NCBI GenBank assembly: GCA_022826725.1
Contig: JAJDUF010000013.1
Span: 186,001-250,000, forward strand
DNA: 64,000 nucleotides
Direction of reading: 5' to 3'
Origin: Chloroflexota bacterium
Lineage (GTDB): Bacteria > Chloroflexota > UBA11872 > UBA12225 > JAJDUF01
Below, one piece after another: positions 32,454 to 40,715 of this stretch. The notes under the pieces were generated by a model. That model ran no database searches, had not been told where the DNA came from, and saw only the letters and a program-made list of their open reading frames with translations. Numbering within the stretch: the first letter of the stretch is position 1; each line of letters begins with the position of its first letter. The translations under genes were made by a program, and so were the position numbers.

Positions 32454-33080
32454 CTACAGCGCCTTGACGCCGATGTTGCGGAAGGCTACCGGCGTACCGT
32501 GGTTTTGCAGCCCGATATAGCCGCGCGGCAGCCGCTCCCGTAGCTCCGGGTAAGCATCGAGGTCGGCATCCACCACCATCACGCCGTTGTGCCTGACGGC
32601 CACGCGGCGCCCGTTGCAGGTGATCTCCAGCGCGTTCCAATCGCCCAGCGGTTTCGACGTGTTCCGGGACGGGGCCACGGAGTCGTAAATCGCGGCGGTG
32701 GCCTTCACATCGGTGGTGTGCTCGGGGTGGTCAATAATCTGAATCTCCATCCCCGCGAACGCCGGCCGGCCCTGCTCACTGGTCCGCAGGAAGACGCCGC
32801 TATTGCTGCGCCGCTCGATCTTGTAATCCAGGCGGAGGATAAAGTTCTCGTAGACTCCGGCGGGGCGAATCCAGCCCCGGCCCTGGCCGTTGCAGGCCAG
32901 CACGCCGTCCGCCACCGACCAGGCGCCGGCCGTTGCGCCGACGTGGATCCAGCCGGTGAGGTCTTGGCCGTTGAACAGCGGCTCGAAGCCGGCGTCGTCC
33001 GCGTCGTCTTGGGCGTGCAGCGAGCGTGGACGCCAGAGTGCGGCCAGCGCCGCTATGCCGAATAGGGGTAAACGCACCAT
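32454..33080 (-). CDS. DUF1080 protein (3-keto-disaccharide hydrolase-like), secreted
   Basis: This 208-residue protein has an N-terminal signal peptide (MVRLPLFGIAALAALW, then a likely cut after SLHA). The DUF1080 lectin-like jelly roll follows: FEPLFNGQDLTGWIHVG, YENFILRLDYKI, NSGVFLRTSEQGRPAFAGME, IQIIDHPEH, GDWNALEITCNGRRVAVRHNG and RGYIGLQNHGTPVAFRNIGV. Members bind or cleave modified glycans, and some hydrolyse 3-keto-glycosides made by Gfo/Idh/MocA-type dehydrogenases. That pathway logic fits the neighbouring gene, though the neighbour lacks the usual EKP motif. The ATG follows GGAGGACGGTGAT. Confidence 0.88.
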   Translation of the reverse strand: MVRLPLFGIAALAALWRPRSLHAQDDADDAGFEPLFNGQDLTGWIHVGATAGAWSVADGVLACNGQGRGWIRPAGVYENFILRLDYKIERRSNSGVFLRTSEQGRPAFAGMEIQIIDHPEHTTDVKATAAIYDSVAPSRNTSKPLGDWNALEITCNGRRVAVRHNGVMVVDADLDAYPELRERLPRGYIGLQNHGTPVAFRNIGVKAL

Positions 33081-33217
33081 ATCACCGTCCTCCTGCTACT
33101 CAATGCTGCCGCTGCGCGCTCCACTGGTACCAGCGGCAACGCCATATCCTACCCTGTCCGGAGAATCTGCGGCCGGCACAGCCGGTTGGTATACCGATCG
33201 AACGAGGAGGCCAGCGA

Positions 33218-33865
33218 ATGGAGGAGTACTACCGGCGGCGCGCTGAGGAGTTTGAGGCCGTCTACCATCGTGCTGATCCGGCACGACGTGCCGAAATCAA
33301 GCTCTTCATCCAGGCTACCCGGGAGGCGCTGCGCGGTAGACGAGTGCTGGAAGTCGCGTGCGGCACGGGATACTGGACCCAGTTCGTCTCCCAGACTGCC
33401 AGGGAGATTGCCGCGACGGATAGCGCGGAGGAGGTACTAAACATCGCTCGGCGCAAGACCTATCATTGCCCGGTGGACTTCCACCTTGAGGATGCCTACA
33501 CGTTGCCTTTCGAGGCCAAGGCGTTCGATGGCGGCCTGGCAAATTTCTGGTTTTCACACATACCCAGGCGTAGGATTGACCGCTTCATCGAAGGATTTCA
33601 CCGCATCCTGCGACCCCAATCGAGCGTGTTTCTGGCCGACAATGTGCTTATCCCCGGTGTCGGCGGAGAGCTTATCAGCAGGGCAGGAGACGAGAATACC
33701 TATCGGCGTAGAACGCTGCGGGATGGCAGCGAGCACGTCATCATCAAGAACTACTACTCGGCGGAGGACCTGAGCGCAATTTTCGGTCAGCACGTCCCCG
33801 GCTTGAGGGCGACGAACGTCTTCATTGGCCAGCACTTCTGGTACATAACCTATCGGCTGCCGTGA
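33218..33865 (+). CDS. Class I SAM-dependent methyltransferase
   Basis: This 215-residue protein has the SAM-binding motif I VLEVACGTGYWTQFVSQ (about residue 45), an acidic residue ending strand 2 (EIAATDSAEEVL), motif II region FHLEDAYTLPFEAKAFDGGL, and a strand typical of small-molecule methyltransferases (RILRPQSSVFLADNVL). The acceptor is unknown. ATG 33218 follows GAGGAGG and precedes the fold; an upstream in-frame codon exists but adds unlikely sequence. Convergent with the sigma factor gene. Cytosolic. Confidence 0.85.
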   Translation: MEEYYRRRAEEFEAVYHRADPARRAEIKLFIQATREALRGRRVLEVACGTGYWTQFVSQTAREIAATDSAEEVLNIARRKTYHCPVDFHLEDAYTLPFEAKAFDGGLANFWFSHIPRRRIDRFIEGFHRILRPQSSVFLADNVLIPGVGGELISRAGDENTYRRRTLRDGSEHVIIKNYYSAEDLSAIFGQHVPGLRATNVFIGQHFWYITYRLP

Positions 33866-33948
33866 GCGTAGCGCGATGCATGACCGGAGGGGACAGATGT
33901 CCGCCGGCAGCGAGAGTAGACATGGCAGCTAGGCCGGGGGATGCCGAG

Positions 33949-34935
33949 TCAGTCGAGGTACTCGCGCAGTTGCGAGGAGTGCATCGCAGCCCGCAGCTTG
34001 TCCAGTGCTTCGACCGCGATTTGCCGCACGCGCTCCCGCGTTAGGCCGACCGCATGGCCTATCTCTTGCAGCGTGAGGGGCGAGTGCCGCCCAACACCGA
34101 AGCGCAGCTCGATAATATGTCGCTCGCGTGGCGATAGCTTGGTCAGCAGGCGCTCCACTTCATCGCGCAACAGCGACTGCGCCGCTCCCTCGATTGGCTC
34201 ATCGCTATTCGCGTCCTCGATCAGGTCCTTGAGTACACTGCTGCCGTCGTCTCCGACCGGGTTTTCGAGGGAGAGTATCCGCCGGGAAGCGAGTAAGAGC
34301 TGCCGGACCTTGTCCCCGGGCAGGTCCACCGCGGCTCCGATTTCGTGCATCGTGGGCGGACGCCCCAGCTCTTGCTCGAGGTGGTGGGTCACCCGGCGCA
34401 GCTTGCTCACCTTGTCAACGACGTGGATGGGCAGTCGGATGGACCGCGACTGGTCGGCGATGGCCCGTGTGACCGCTTGCCTAATCCACCACGTCGCATA
34501 CGTGGAGAGCTTGAACCCGCGCCGATGGTCGAACTTGGCCACGGCGCGCATCAGTCCCAGGTTGCCCTCCTCGATCAGGTCGGGGAGCGGCAGGCCCCGC
34601 CCCGTGTATTTCTTCGCTACCGACACCACGAGGCGGAGATTCGCGGCGATCATGTGCTGGCGGGCCGCTTCCCCGTCCGTGACGAACACCTGGAGCGCGA
34701 CGCCCTCGTCCTGACCCAGGTCGGTACGCTCTAGTGTTTGCTGGGCCAGCCGGCCGCGCTCCATACGCTTGGCCAGCTCTACCTCCTGGTCGGCGGTGAG
34801 GAGCGCGTAGCGGCCGATCTCGTGGAGATAGAGGCGTACCGAATCGTCAGATTCGGGCACTTCCCGGAGCACGGGACGGGAGCCCCACTCGGCCGGTAGA
34901 TCGTCGCGCCTGACGTCCGGGCCGCTGGCGGTCAT
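33949..34935 (-). CDS. RNA polymerase sigma factor, RpoD/RpoS-like (group 2)
   Basis: This 328-residue sigma-70 factor has region 1.2 ([20 protein letters not shown]), region 2 ([55 protein letters not shown]), region 3 ([20 protein letters not shown]) and region 4 ([40 protein letters not shown]). Region 1.1 is absent and the length is short for a housekeeping RpoD, so this is probably an alternative group 2 factor. It might still be the principal one in this lineage. ATG 34935 follows GAGGAGATCGCGC; an earlier in-frame codon at 35061 would give an unlikely Cys/His-rich leader. Confidence 0.92.
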   Translation of the reverse strand: MTASGPDVRRDDLPAEWGSRPVLREVPESDDSVRLYLHEIGRYALLTADQEVELAKRMERGRLAQQTLERTDLGQDEGVALQVFVTDGEAARQHMIAANLRLVVSVAKKYTGRGLPLPDLIEEGNLGLMRAVAKFDHRRGFKLSTYATWWIRQAVTRAIADQSRSIRLPIHVVDKVSKLRRVTHHLEQELGRPPTMHEIGAAVDLPGDKVRQLLLASRRILSLENPVGDDGSSVLKDLIEDANSDEPIEGAAQSLLRDEVERLLTKLSPRERHIIELRFGVGRHSPLTLQEIGHAVGLTRERVRQIAVEALDKLRAAMHSSQLREYLD

Positions 34936-35482
34936 GCGCGATCTCCTCGGCGCGACGTGCCGGACGTGAGGGTGCCGGGAGGACAACGATGCAAGAGCGG
35001 CGCACCGTAGCCACACGAGGCAGTGACATGCCCGGCTATGCATAGCCGGTTGGCACGACAACCTGGAGGCATGAAAACGCTCTTTCAGGCCTACGGGGTA
35101 AGCTGACGGATTCGGGTAAGAGCAACCCTACACGGGCCGGACATGATACCCGGCGCCGCGATTCACCCCGGAAGTGCTTGCAATCCCCCGCTTCTCGCCG
35201 AGAGAACTCGGCCTACGCCGGACGGATATCCGGGTTCCCGGAAAGCGTACCACGCTATCTCTAGGCTGACAAGAGGGGTGATGTTAGCAATTGTCAAGAG
35301 CAGCCGCTAAGAAGTTGTCGGGATTCAGTGTCCATCTGCCAATGACTACTGGCGGCTCCCACATACTTGCTTTGCGAGAGGCCCCAAGTTGAAGAGCCTC
35401 ACCCCCGGCCCTCTCTCCACATGGTGGGGTGGGGGAGTGCGGTGGAGGCCGCCGGATGACGGTAGGTGGTGGCTGCACCTGC
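34936..35482. other. Large intergenic region upstream of the sigma factor
   Basis: These 547 bases hold no supported gene. On the minus strand a possible promoter is TTGTCA (35272-35267), 17 bases, then TACGCT preceded by TGG (35249-35244); it would give a leader of roughly 300 bases. That leader contains short hairpins (for example CCGAG-TTCT-CTCGG near 35200). A G/C-rich block at 35396-35440 (CCTCACCCCCGGCCCTCTCT with GGTGGGGTGGGGGAG) resembles repeat A/B material. No tRNA or known riboswitch was recognised. Confidence 0.4.
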
Positions 35483-36955
35483 TCAGGTGTTCCGGGCTGT
35501 GGCGGCCGCTGTGGGGAGCGTCTCGCCGAGCGGACACTGCGCGCAGAAGAGGCTGTGGCTGTAGTGCTCGTAGAGCCGGATAAGGCCCTGCTGCTCGCGG
35601 GCCGTTCCGGCGCGGAAGCCGGTGCGCTTGCTCATCAAGCGCGTGATCCAGTTCTCCGCCAAGAGCGGGTGTTCGAGAAAGACTCGCCGGGCGCGGTACC
35701 CGGTGCCCGGCGGTCCGTCGTGTGCCACGGCCAGAGTGTACGGCAGCAGGACGTTCACCACGATGTCGGCGGCCCGGCTGGCGCCGATGAGGGCCGTGGG
35801 TGTCTCCTCATCCGACCAGACGCCGCGCCGCCGGAGATACCGCACGACCGCGGGCGGTGCTGCGGGCTGCCGTACCAGCGCGGCGAGTGCCGACCAGGAA
35901 CGTGTGCGCTGCCGGCCGGAGCCGGCGGGATCTTCGGCCGCGAGGCACCGGAGCACCGCCTGGCCCAGACCACGTGGCGGCCAGGAGACCGCCAGCGCCG
36001 CCAGCGCGACGATGCGCCGCACGGGCGCGTTGCCCGGCCGGGTGCGATTGGCCTGCCAAGGATGGTTGTGGGCACGGCGTGGGGCTGCAACGGCACTTTG
36101 TGGCTCACCGATGCCAGCGAGCAGTGGGAGTTGTCGCGGTAAACGGCTCGGTGCGGTGGGTACTAGCTCGGCGGCCGTGAGCAGCATCGTGGCAGCGCGG
36201 GCCAGGGCGTCCGGGTAGTCCTGGCTCAGCGGGGCTGCGCGTGGCAATGCAGCCAGCGGTACGCTGCGAGCGAGCTGGCGCATGGCGGTGCGGTTTTGGC
36301 TGAACCCCAAGGCGTCGGCGATGCCCTCATAGAGCACTTGCTCGACGATCTGTGCAGCCGGCGGCGGCTCACCGTGCGGTGTAGCGCGGACCAGGTCAAG
36401 ACGGAAGATGCGGGTCAGCCAGGCCAGCCGAATATCGCCGGCGATGCCGATTACGTGGGCTGCCTGCTGTGGCTCCCGGCCTACCGCGCCCGGTAGCCGG
36501 CAGCCGTAGCTCCACAGGCCGGCGTCGCCGCGCTGGCGCCGGACCGGTCGTGCCGGTGGTGGCGGGAGGCGCGCCGGGTCAATGACGACGCGGGGAATGC
36601 GGCGGCCGTTGGCGGCCAGCGTGGGAATGCCGGGGCGGTTCTCCACGAGGATGAGGTGCAGGGTGACGGCGTTGTAGCGCGGATTCCGGTCGTGTCCGTG
36701 TGCCTCCCAGTCGCTCGCCCGATGGTGTAGCTCGATCACGGCGCCGCGCACCGCTGTTCCCGGCGGCGTCTCCAAGACCGCTTCCACGAAATCCGGCCCG
36801 GCGTCGTGATTGCCGCGGCCGGGGTGGCGCACCCGCCAGCGGGAGCCGTCGTCGGCGGTGAGCCAGCCGCCGGTAGCGCCCTGTCCGGCACGCCACCACG
36901 CGGCCAACCGCGCCTCAGGACTCCTTGCGGACCGCCGAGTCGTGTTGGGAATCAC
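35483..36955 (-). CDS. DUF2851 family protein
   Basis: This 490-residue cytosolic protein is of unknown function. The N-terminal part has the DUF2851 pattern: PDFVEAVL, then VIELHHRASDWEAHGHDRNP and YNAVTLHLILVENRP, a histidine-rich arrangement reminiscent of PD-(D/E)xK-like nucleases. The middle has LYEGIADALGFSQNRTAM, and the C-terminus ends with SHSLFCAQCPLGET, including a C-x2-C pair. Length is close to family normal. It starts at GTG 36955 with no ribosome site. A well-formed promoter (36998-36970) would put the transcript start about 8 bases before this codon, so the message may be nearly leaderless. Confidence 0.8.
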   Translation of the reverse strand: MIPNTTRRSARSPEARLAAWWRAGQGATGGWLTADDGSRWRVRHPGRGNHDAGPDFVEAVLETPPGTAVRGAVIELHHRASDWEAHGHDRNPRYNAVTLHLILVENRPGIPTLAANGRRIPRVVIDPARLPPPPARPVRRQRGDAGLWSYGCRLPGAVGREPQQAAHVIGIAGDIRLAWLTRIFRLDLVRATPHGEPPPAAQIVEQVLYEGIADALGFSQNRTAMRQLARSVPLAALPRAAPLSQDYPDALARAATMLLTAAELVPTAPSRLPRQLPLLAGIGEPQSAVAAPRRAHNHPWQANRTRPGNAPVRRIVALAALAVSWPPRGLGQAVLRCLAAEDPAGSGRQRTRSWSALAALVRQPAAPPAVVRYLRRRGVWSDEETPTALIGASRAADIVVNVLLPYTLAVAHDGPPGTGYRARRVFLEHPLLAENWITRLMSKRTGFRAGTAREQQGLIRLYEHYSHSLFCAQCPLGETLPTAAATARNT

Positions 36956-36969
36956 GATAGTAAATATGT

Positions 36970-36998
36970 ATGATAGCGTTCCAGCAGCGATGCGTCCA
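36970..36998 (-). promoter_or_regulatory. Sigma-70 promoter for the DUF2851 gene
   Basis: On the minus strand TGGACG (36998-36993), 17 bases, then TATCAT (36975-36970). The start site would be near 36963, leaving a leader of only about 8 bases before GTG 36955. Confidence 0.4.
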
Positions 36999-37001
36999 CT
37001 A

Positions 37002-37047
37002 GCCCCCGCCGTCCCCCCGCCGCAGCGGGGGGGCCATAGGGGGGCGT
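37002..37047. repeat. Repeat A, copy 7
   Basis: GTCCCCCCGCCGCAGCGGGG followed by GGGCCATAGGGGGGC. It lies immediately after the murE stop codon and just upstream of the DUF2851 promoter on the same strand. Confidence 0.65.
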
Positions 37048-37053
37048 GGCTGG

Positions 37054-38607
37054 TCAGGAGAGAAGCTCGCGGGCGACGGCACGGTCGTCCCAGGGGTGGG
37101 ACCGGCCGTTGATGATGATGGACTGCTCGTGGCCCTTGCCGGCGAGGAGCACCGTATCGCCGGTCGTGGCCCGCTCGAAGGCGAGGCGGATGGCCGTCCG
37201 GCGGTCCGGCCAGCAGAGGAAGTGCGTGCCTTGACGGGCGCCGGCGGCCACGGCGCCGGCGGCGATCTCCGCCAGGATCGCCGCGCGGTCTTCCCCGCGC
37301 GGGTCCTCGTCCGTGAGGACGAAGAAGTCGGCGTGGGTGGCAGCGATCCGGCCCATCATGGGGCGCTTGGCGCGGTCGCGCTCGCCGGCGCTCCCGAAGA
37401 CGGCGATCAGCCGGCCGGGCGTCAAGGGCCGGAGGGCACGTAGCACCAGTTCGAGGCTCGCGGGCGTGTGGGCGTAATCCACAATGACCGCAAACGGTTG
37501 GCCGGTCTCGATCAGCTCCATGCGCCCCGGTGCCCCGGACTGCCGGCAGACGGCGGCCACGGCGGCCTCAAAGGGGCAGCCCAACACCCCCAGGGTCGTC
37601 AGTGCCGCCAGCGCGTTCGCCACATTGAAGGGACCGACGACCCGTGGTCGGAGCTGCGCGTTGCCCCAAGGAGTCCGCACCTGCACGGAGGGACGCAAGC
37701 CGTCGTAGGTGGCGCTGACGGCATGTACGTCGGCCGGCCGGTGGAGGCCATACGTCGTGACCGGCACCTGCGCCAGCGAGCGCAAGTGGGCACAGTGCGC
37801 GTCGTCGGCGTTGAGCACGGCGGCCTTGGCACGGGGGTGCAGCTTCGCCGGTACGCCCGGCAGCGGCGATTGCAACGCCAGCAGCCGCGCCTTGGCAGCG
37901 ACGTACTCCTCGATAGAGCCGTGATAATCGAGATGCTCGTGCGTGATATTCGTGTAGACCGCGACATCCACTTCCGTGCCGTAGAGCCGATCCTGTGCCA
38001 GTCCGTGCGACGTGGCCTCGAGCACCGCGTATTCGGCGCCATGATCCGTCGCCTGGGCGAGCAGGTGCTGTATCTCCGGCGCCTCCGGGGTACTCTGGCG
38101 GCTCTTATTGGGGAGTACCGCGGCGCCGGTGCCGAGACTGGCCGTCGAGACGTGGGCGGCGGTATGTCCCAATCCCTGGAGCGCGCCGGCAATGAGCGTC
38201 GTGGTAGTCGTTTTGCCGTCCGTGCCGGTCACGCCGACGATACCGAGCCGCGCGGCCGGCCAGCCGGCCCGCGCGGCGCTCAGGAGCGAAAGCGCGCGCG
38301 GCGGGTTGGGGACCACCACCTGTGCCACGTCGGGCGGAACGGCGACCGGCCGGCCGACGACCACGCCGACGGCCCCCCGTTCGAGCGCACCGGGGACGAA
38401 GTTGTGTCCGTCGTGCCGGTAGCCCGGATGGGAGATGGCGACGAACAGGTCACCCGGCTGCACCTGCCGCGAGTCGAACCGCACGTCGGCTACGGTGACA
38501 CCGGTCGGTCCGGTGACCACAGCATCCGGCAGGATGTCCAGCAGCGCCGCGAGGGTCGGGGCACTGCTGTCCTCGCGCTGCCTTGCGTGCGGTGGCGCAG
38601 TATTCAT
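37054..38607 (-). CDS. murE: UDP-N-acetylmuramyl tripeptide synthase MurE
   Basis: This 517-residue ATP-dependent ligase adds the third amino acid to UDP-MurNAc-L-Ala-D-Glu. VTVADVRFDSRQVQPGDLF opens the UDP-binding domain, GVTGTDGKTTTTTLIAGAL is the P-loop, YTNITHEHLDYHGSIEEY lies in the central domain, and VIVDYAHTPASLELVL with AVFGSAGERDRAKRP start the C-terminal domain. The specificity loop reads DEDPRGED, an Asp-Pro-Arg close to the DNPR motif of diaminopimelate-adding enzymes. ATG 38607 is preferred because a TATATT box lies at 38649-38644; ATG 38643 or the codon at 38652 would sit on it. It stands apart from other dcw genes. Confidence 0.93.
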   Translation of the reverse strand: MNTAPPHARQREDSSAPTLAALLDILPDAVVTGPTGVTVADVRFDSRQVQPGDLFVAISHPGYRHDGHNFVPGALERGAVGVVVGRPVAVPPDVAQVVVPNPPRALSLLSAARAGWPAARLGIVGVTGTDGKTTTTTLIAGALQGLGHTAAHVSTASLGTGAAVLPNKSRQSTPEAPEIQHLLAQATDHGAEYAVLEATSHGLAQDRLYGTEVDVAVYTNITHEHLDYHGSIEEYVAAKARLLALQSPLPGVPAKLHPRAKAAVLNADDAHCAHLRSLAQVPVTTYGLHRPADVHAVSATYDGLRPSVQVRTPWGNAQLRPRVVGPFNVANALAALTTLGVLGCPFEAAVAAVCRQSGAPGRMELIETGQPFAVIVDYAHTPASLELVLRALRPLTPGRLIAVFGSAGERDRAKRPMMGRIAATHADFFVLTDEDPRGEDRAAILAEIAAGAVAAGARQGTHFLCWPDRRTAIRLAFERATTGDTVLLAGKGHEQSIIINGRSHPWDDRAVARELLS

Positions 38608-38651
38608 TCGTGCTGTCACCGGGGATCGGCGAGACACCGTCATAATATACA

Positions 38652-38732
38652 AGCCGTTAGCCGTTAGCCGTCAGCTTGCAACGGGAGCGGTAGCTGAAGC
38701 GAGGCTGAAAGCTGACGGCTCATAGCCGATGG
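38652..38732. repeat. Inverted repeat E between ilvD-like gene and murE
   Basis: AGCCGTCAGCTT at 38666-38677 and AAGCTGACGGCT at 38709-38720 form a perfect 12-base inverted repeat with a 31-base loop. Further partial GCCGTTAGCC and CATAGCCGATGGC units flank it. It lies just downstream of the IlvD/Edd stop on that strand, so it may terminate that transcript, although there is no T-run. Confidence 0.6.
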
Positions 38733-38736
38733 CTCA

Positions 38737-40488
38737 TTAGCGCCGCGTCACGGGCGCTGCCGACTCGGCGGCGATGTCGTCCGGCTGGCCGCGCAGAAAG
38801 TCGAAGTCACAGCCCTCGGGCGCTTGCAGCACGTGATCGAGGAAGAGCTTGCCGTACCCGCGGCGATAGGCCAGCGGCGGGCGCTGCCACTCCTCGCGCA
38901 AGCGCCGCGCGATCTCCTCGGCCGGCACGAGCAGCTCCAGCCGCCGGTTCGGCACGTCCAGCTCGATGAGGTCGCCGTCGCGGACCGCCGCCAGCGGCCC
39001 ACCCACGGCTGACTCCGGGGCGACGTGGAGCACCACGGTTCCGAACGAGGTGCCGCTCATGCGGGCGTCGGAGATACGCACCATATCGCGCACACCCTGG
39101 GCGAGGAGCTTCTGCGGGATGGGCAGGTTGCCGATTTCGGGCATCCCCGGTGCGCCGACCGGCCCGGCGTCCTGCATCACCAGGACATCATCGGCCGCTA
39201 CGGCCAGCTCAGGGTCGTCAATACGGCGGTTGAGGTCGTCCGGTGACGTGAATACCACCGCGCGCCCGCGATGCGCCAGAAGCTCCGGCGAGGCCGCGGC
39301 ATGCTTGATGACGGCGCCGGCGGGCGCCAGGCTGCCGCGCAAGATCGCCAGGCCGCCTTCGGCCGCCAGCGGCTCTGTCCGGCCGGCGATGGTATCGCGC
39401 CACCGCTCGTCTACGGTGACGGCCGCCAGGTTTTCGCCGACGGTGCGGCCGGTTACGGTGCGTTCATCGAGGTGCAACAGCGGCTCCAGTTCCTTCATCA
39501 CGACCGGGACACCGCCGGCCTCGAAGAACCGCTCCATCTGGTACTGACCGGCCGGCCGGAGGTTGGCCAGCCACGGCGTCTCCCGACTGAGTCGGTCGAA
39601 GAGGTCGAGGGGTGTGTCAATTCCGAGCCGGCCGGCGATAGCTGCCAGATGCACGACCGCGTTGGTCGAGCCGCCCAGCGCATGGAGCACGCGGATGGCG
39701 TTCTCGAACGCCGCTGCCGTCATGATGTCCGATGGACGGACGCGCTCGGTAGCGAGGCGCACGATGTGCTGCCCCGATTGCTGGGCGAACAGGAGGCGCC
39801 GGCTGTCCGGCCCGGGAATGGCTGCGCCGCCCGGTAGCATCATCCCCAACGCCTCGGACAGCGCGGCCATCGTGCTGGCCGTGCCCATGACCATGCAGTG
39901 ACCGACGCTACGCGCCAGGGCGCTTTCGAGCGCTTGCATCGTCTCTGCCGAGACGGTTCCCGCGCGGTATTCGGTCCAGTAGCGGCGGCAATCGGTGCAG
40001 GCGCCGAGTCCCTGCCCGTCGAAGCGGCCGTCGAGCATCGGGCCGGTGGTCACCATGATCGCGGGCACGTTGGCGCTCGCCGCCCCCATGAGCTGGGCCG
40101 GGGTGGTCTTGTCACAGCCGCCGAGTAGGACCACGCCATCGAGCGGCTGGGCGCGAATCATCTCCTCCGTGTCCATCGCGGCCAGGTTCCGCAGGATCAT
40201 GCTGGTGGGCGCGACAAAGAACTCACCGAGCGAGATCGTGGGGAACTCCAAGGGTAAGCCACCGGCCAGCAGCACGCCGCGCTTGACGGCCTCGGCAATG
40301 TCGCGGAGGCCGCGATTGCAATGATTAAGCTCGCTCCATGTGCTGCAAATGCCGATCACCGGCCGGCGCAACTCGTCGTCGCCGTAGCCCATGCCCTTCG
40401 CAAAGACGCGATGCAGGAAGCTGCCGAGATCGTCGCCGCCATACCAGGCGGCGCTACGCGCCGGTTGCGGAGGACGTGGCCCGGTCAT
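38737..40488 (-). CDS. IlvD/Edd family dehydratase (sugar acid dehydratase-like)
   Basis: This 583-residue iron-sulfur dehydratase has three cysteines in family positions: TWSELNHCNRGLRD, LLGGCDKTTPAQLMGAAS and QGLGACTDCRRYW. HALGGSTNAVVHLAAIAGRL and ADDVLVMQDAGPVGAPGMPE are conserved downstream. The CNRGLRD form and length of about 580 fit the pentonate branch (L-arabinonate or D-xylonate dehydratase) rather than valine-isoleucine IlvD, but the boundary is not sharp. Its product would be a 2-keto-3-deoxy acid, the kind of compound split by the aldolase at 15.6 kb. ATG 40488 follows AAGGAGCACCACC. Confidence 0.88.
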   Translation of the reverse strand: MTGPRPPQPARSAAWYGGDDLGSFLHRVFAKGMGYGDDELRRPVIGICSTWSELNHCNRGLRDIAEAVKRGVLLAGGLPLEFPTISLGEFFVAPTSMILRNLAAMDTEEMIRAQPLDGVVLLGGCDKTTPAQLMGAASANVPAIMVTTGPMLDGRFDGQGLGACTDCRRYWTEYRAGTVSAETMQALESALARSVGHCMVMGTASTMAALSEALGMMLPGGAAIPGPDSRRLLFAQQSGQHIVRLATERVRPSDIMTAAAFENAIRVLHALGGSTNAVVHLAAIAGRLGIDTPLDLFDRLSRETPWLANLRPAGQYQMERFFEAGGVPVVMKELEPLLHLDERTVTGRTVGENLAAVTVDERWRDTIAGRTEPLAAEGGLAILRGSLAPAGAVIKHAAASPELLAHRGRAVVFTSPDDLNRRIDDPELAVAADDVLVMQDAGPVGAPGMPEIGNLPIPQKLLAQGVRDMVRISDARMSGTSFGTVVLHVAPESAVGGPLAAVRDGDLIELDVPNRRLELLVPAEEIARRLREEWQRPPLAYRRGYGKLFLDHVLQAPEGCDFDFLRGQPDDIAAESAAPVTRR

Positions 40489-40552
40489 GGTGGTGCTCCT
40501 TACTTGATCGGCTCGCGTGTAAGCGTAGCAGGCAGGGGCCGGGAGCGATTTT

Positions 40553-40612
40553 CCCTGACAAGGGTAGGTCCGCCGCTCCATACGAAAAACCTACTCTTGT
40601 GAGGCCGGGCCG
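40553..40612. repeat. Repeat B core, copy
   Basis: CCCTGACAAGGGTAGGTCCG, then CGCTCCATACGAAAAACCTA and CTCTTGTGAGGCCGGG. It is the reference copy for the A-tract core. It lies between divergent genes (IlvD/Edd-like and glycerate kinase). Confidence 0.6.
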
Positions 40613-40635
40613 CTGGCGATGGCCCCGCCGACGGC

Positions 40636-40641
40636 TATAAT
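40636..40641 (+). promoter_or_regulatory. Perfect -10 box upstream of glycerate kinase
   Basis: TATAAT matches consensus exactly, 75 bases before ATG 40716. The -35 region is poor (CTGGCG or similar at 17 bases). Confidence 0.4.
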
Positions 40642-40715
40642 CGGACGCGCCAGCCGGCACGCGCTGGGGCGTATACCGATTTCAGCCATACCTTCTGGTG
40701 AGCGGAGGCTCCGTT

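Noticed and set aside
37468..38667. 399-codon open frame on the plus strand
   Set aside because: It is antisense to murE; no motif and Arg/Gly/Val-rich composition.
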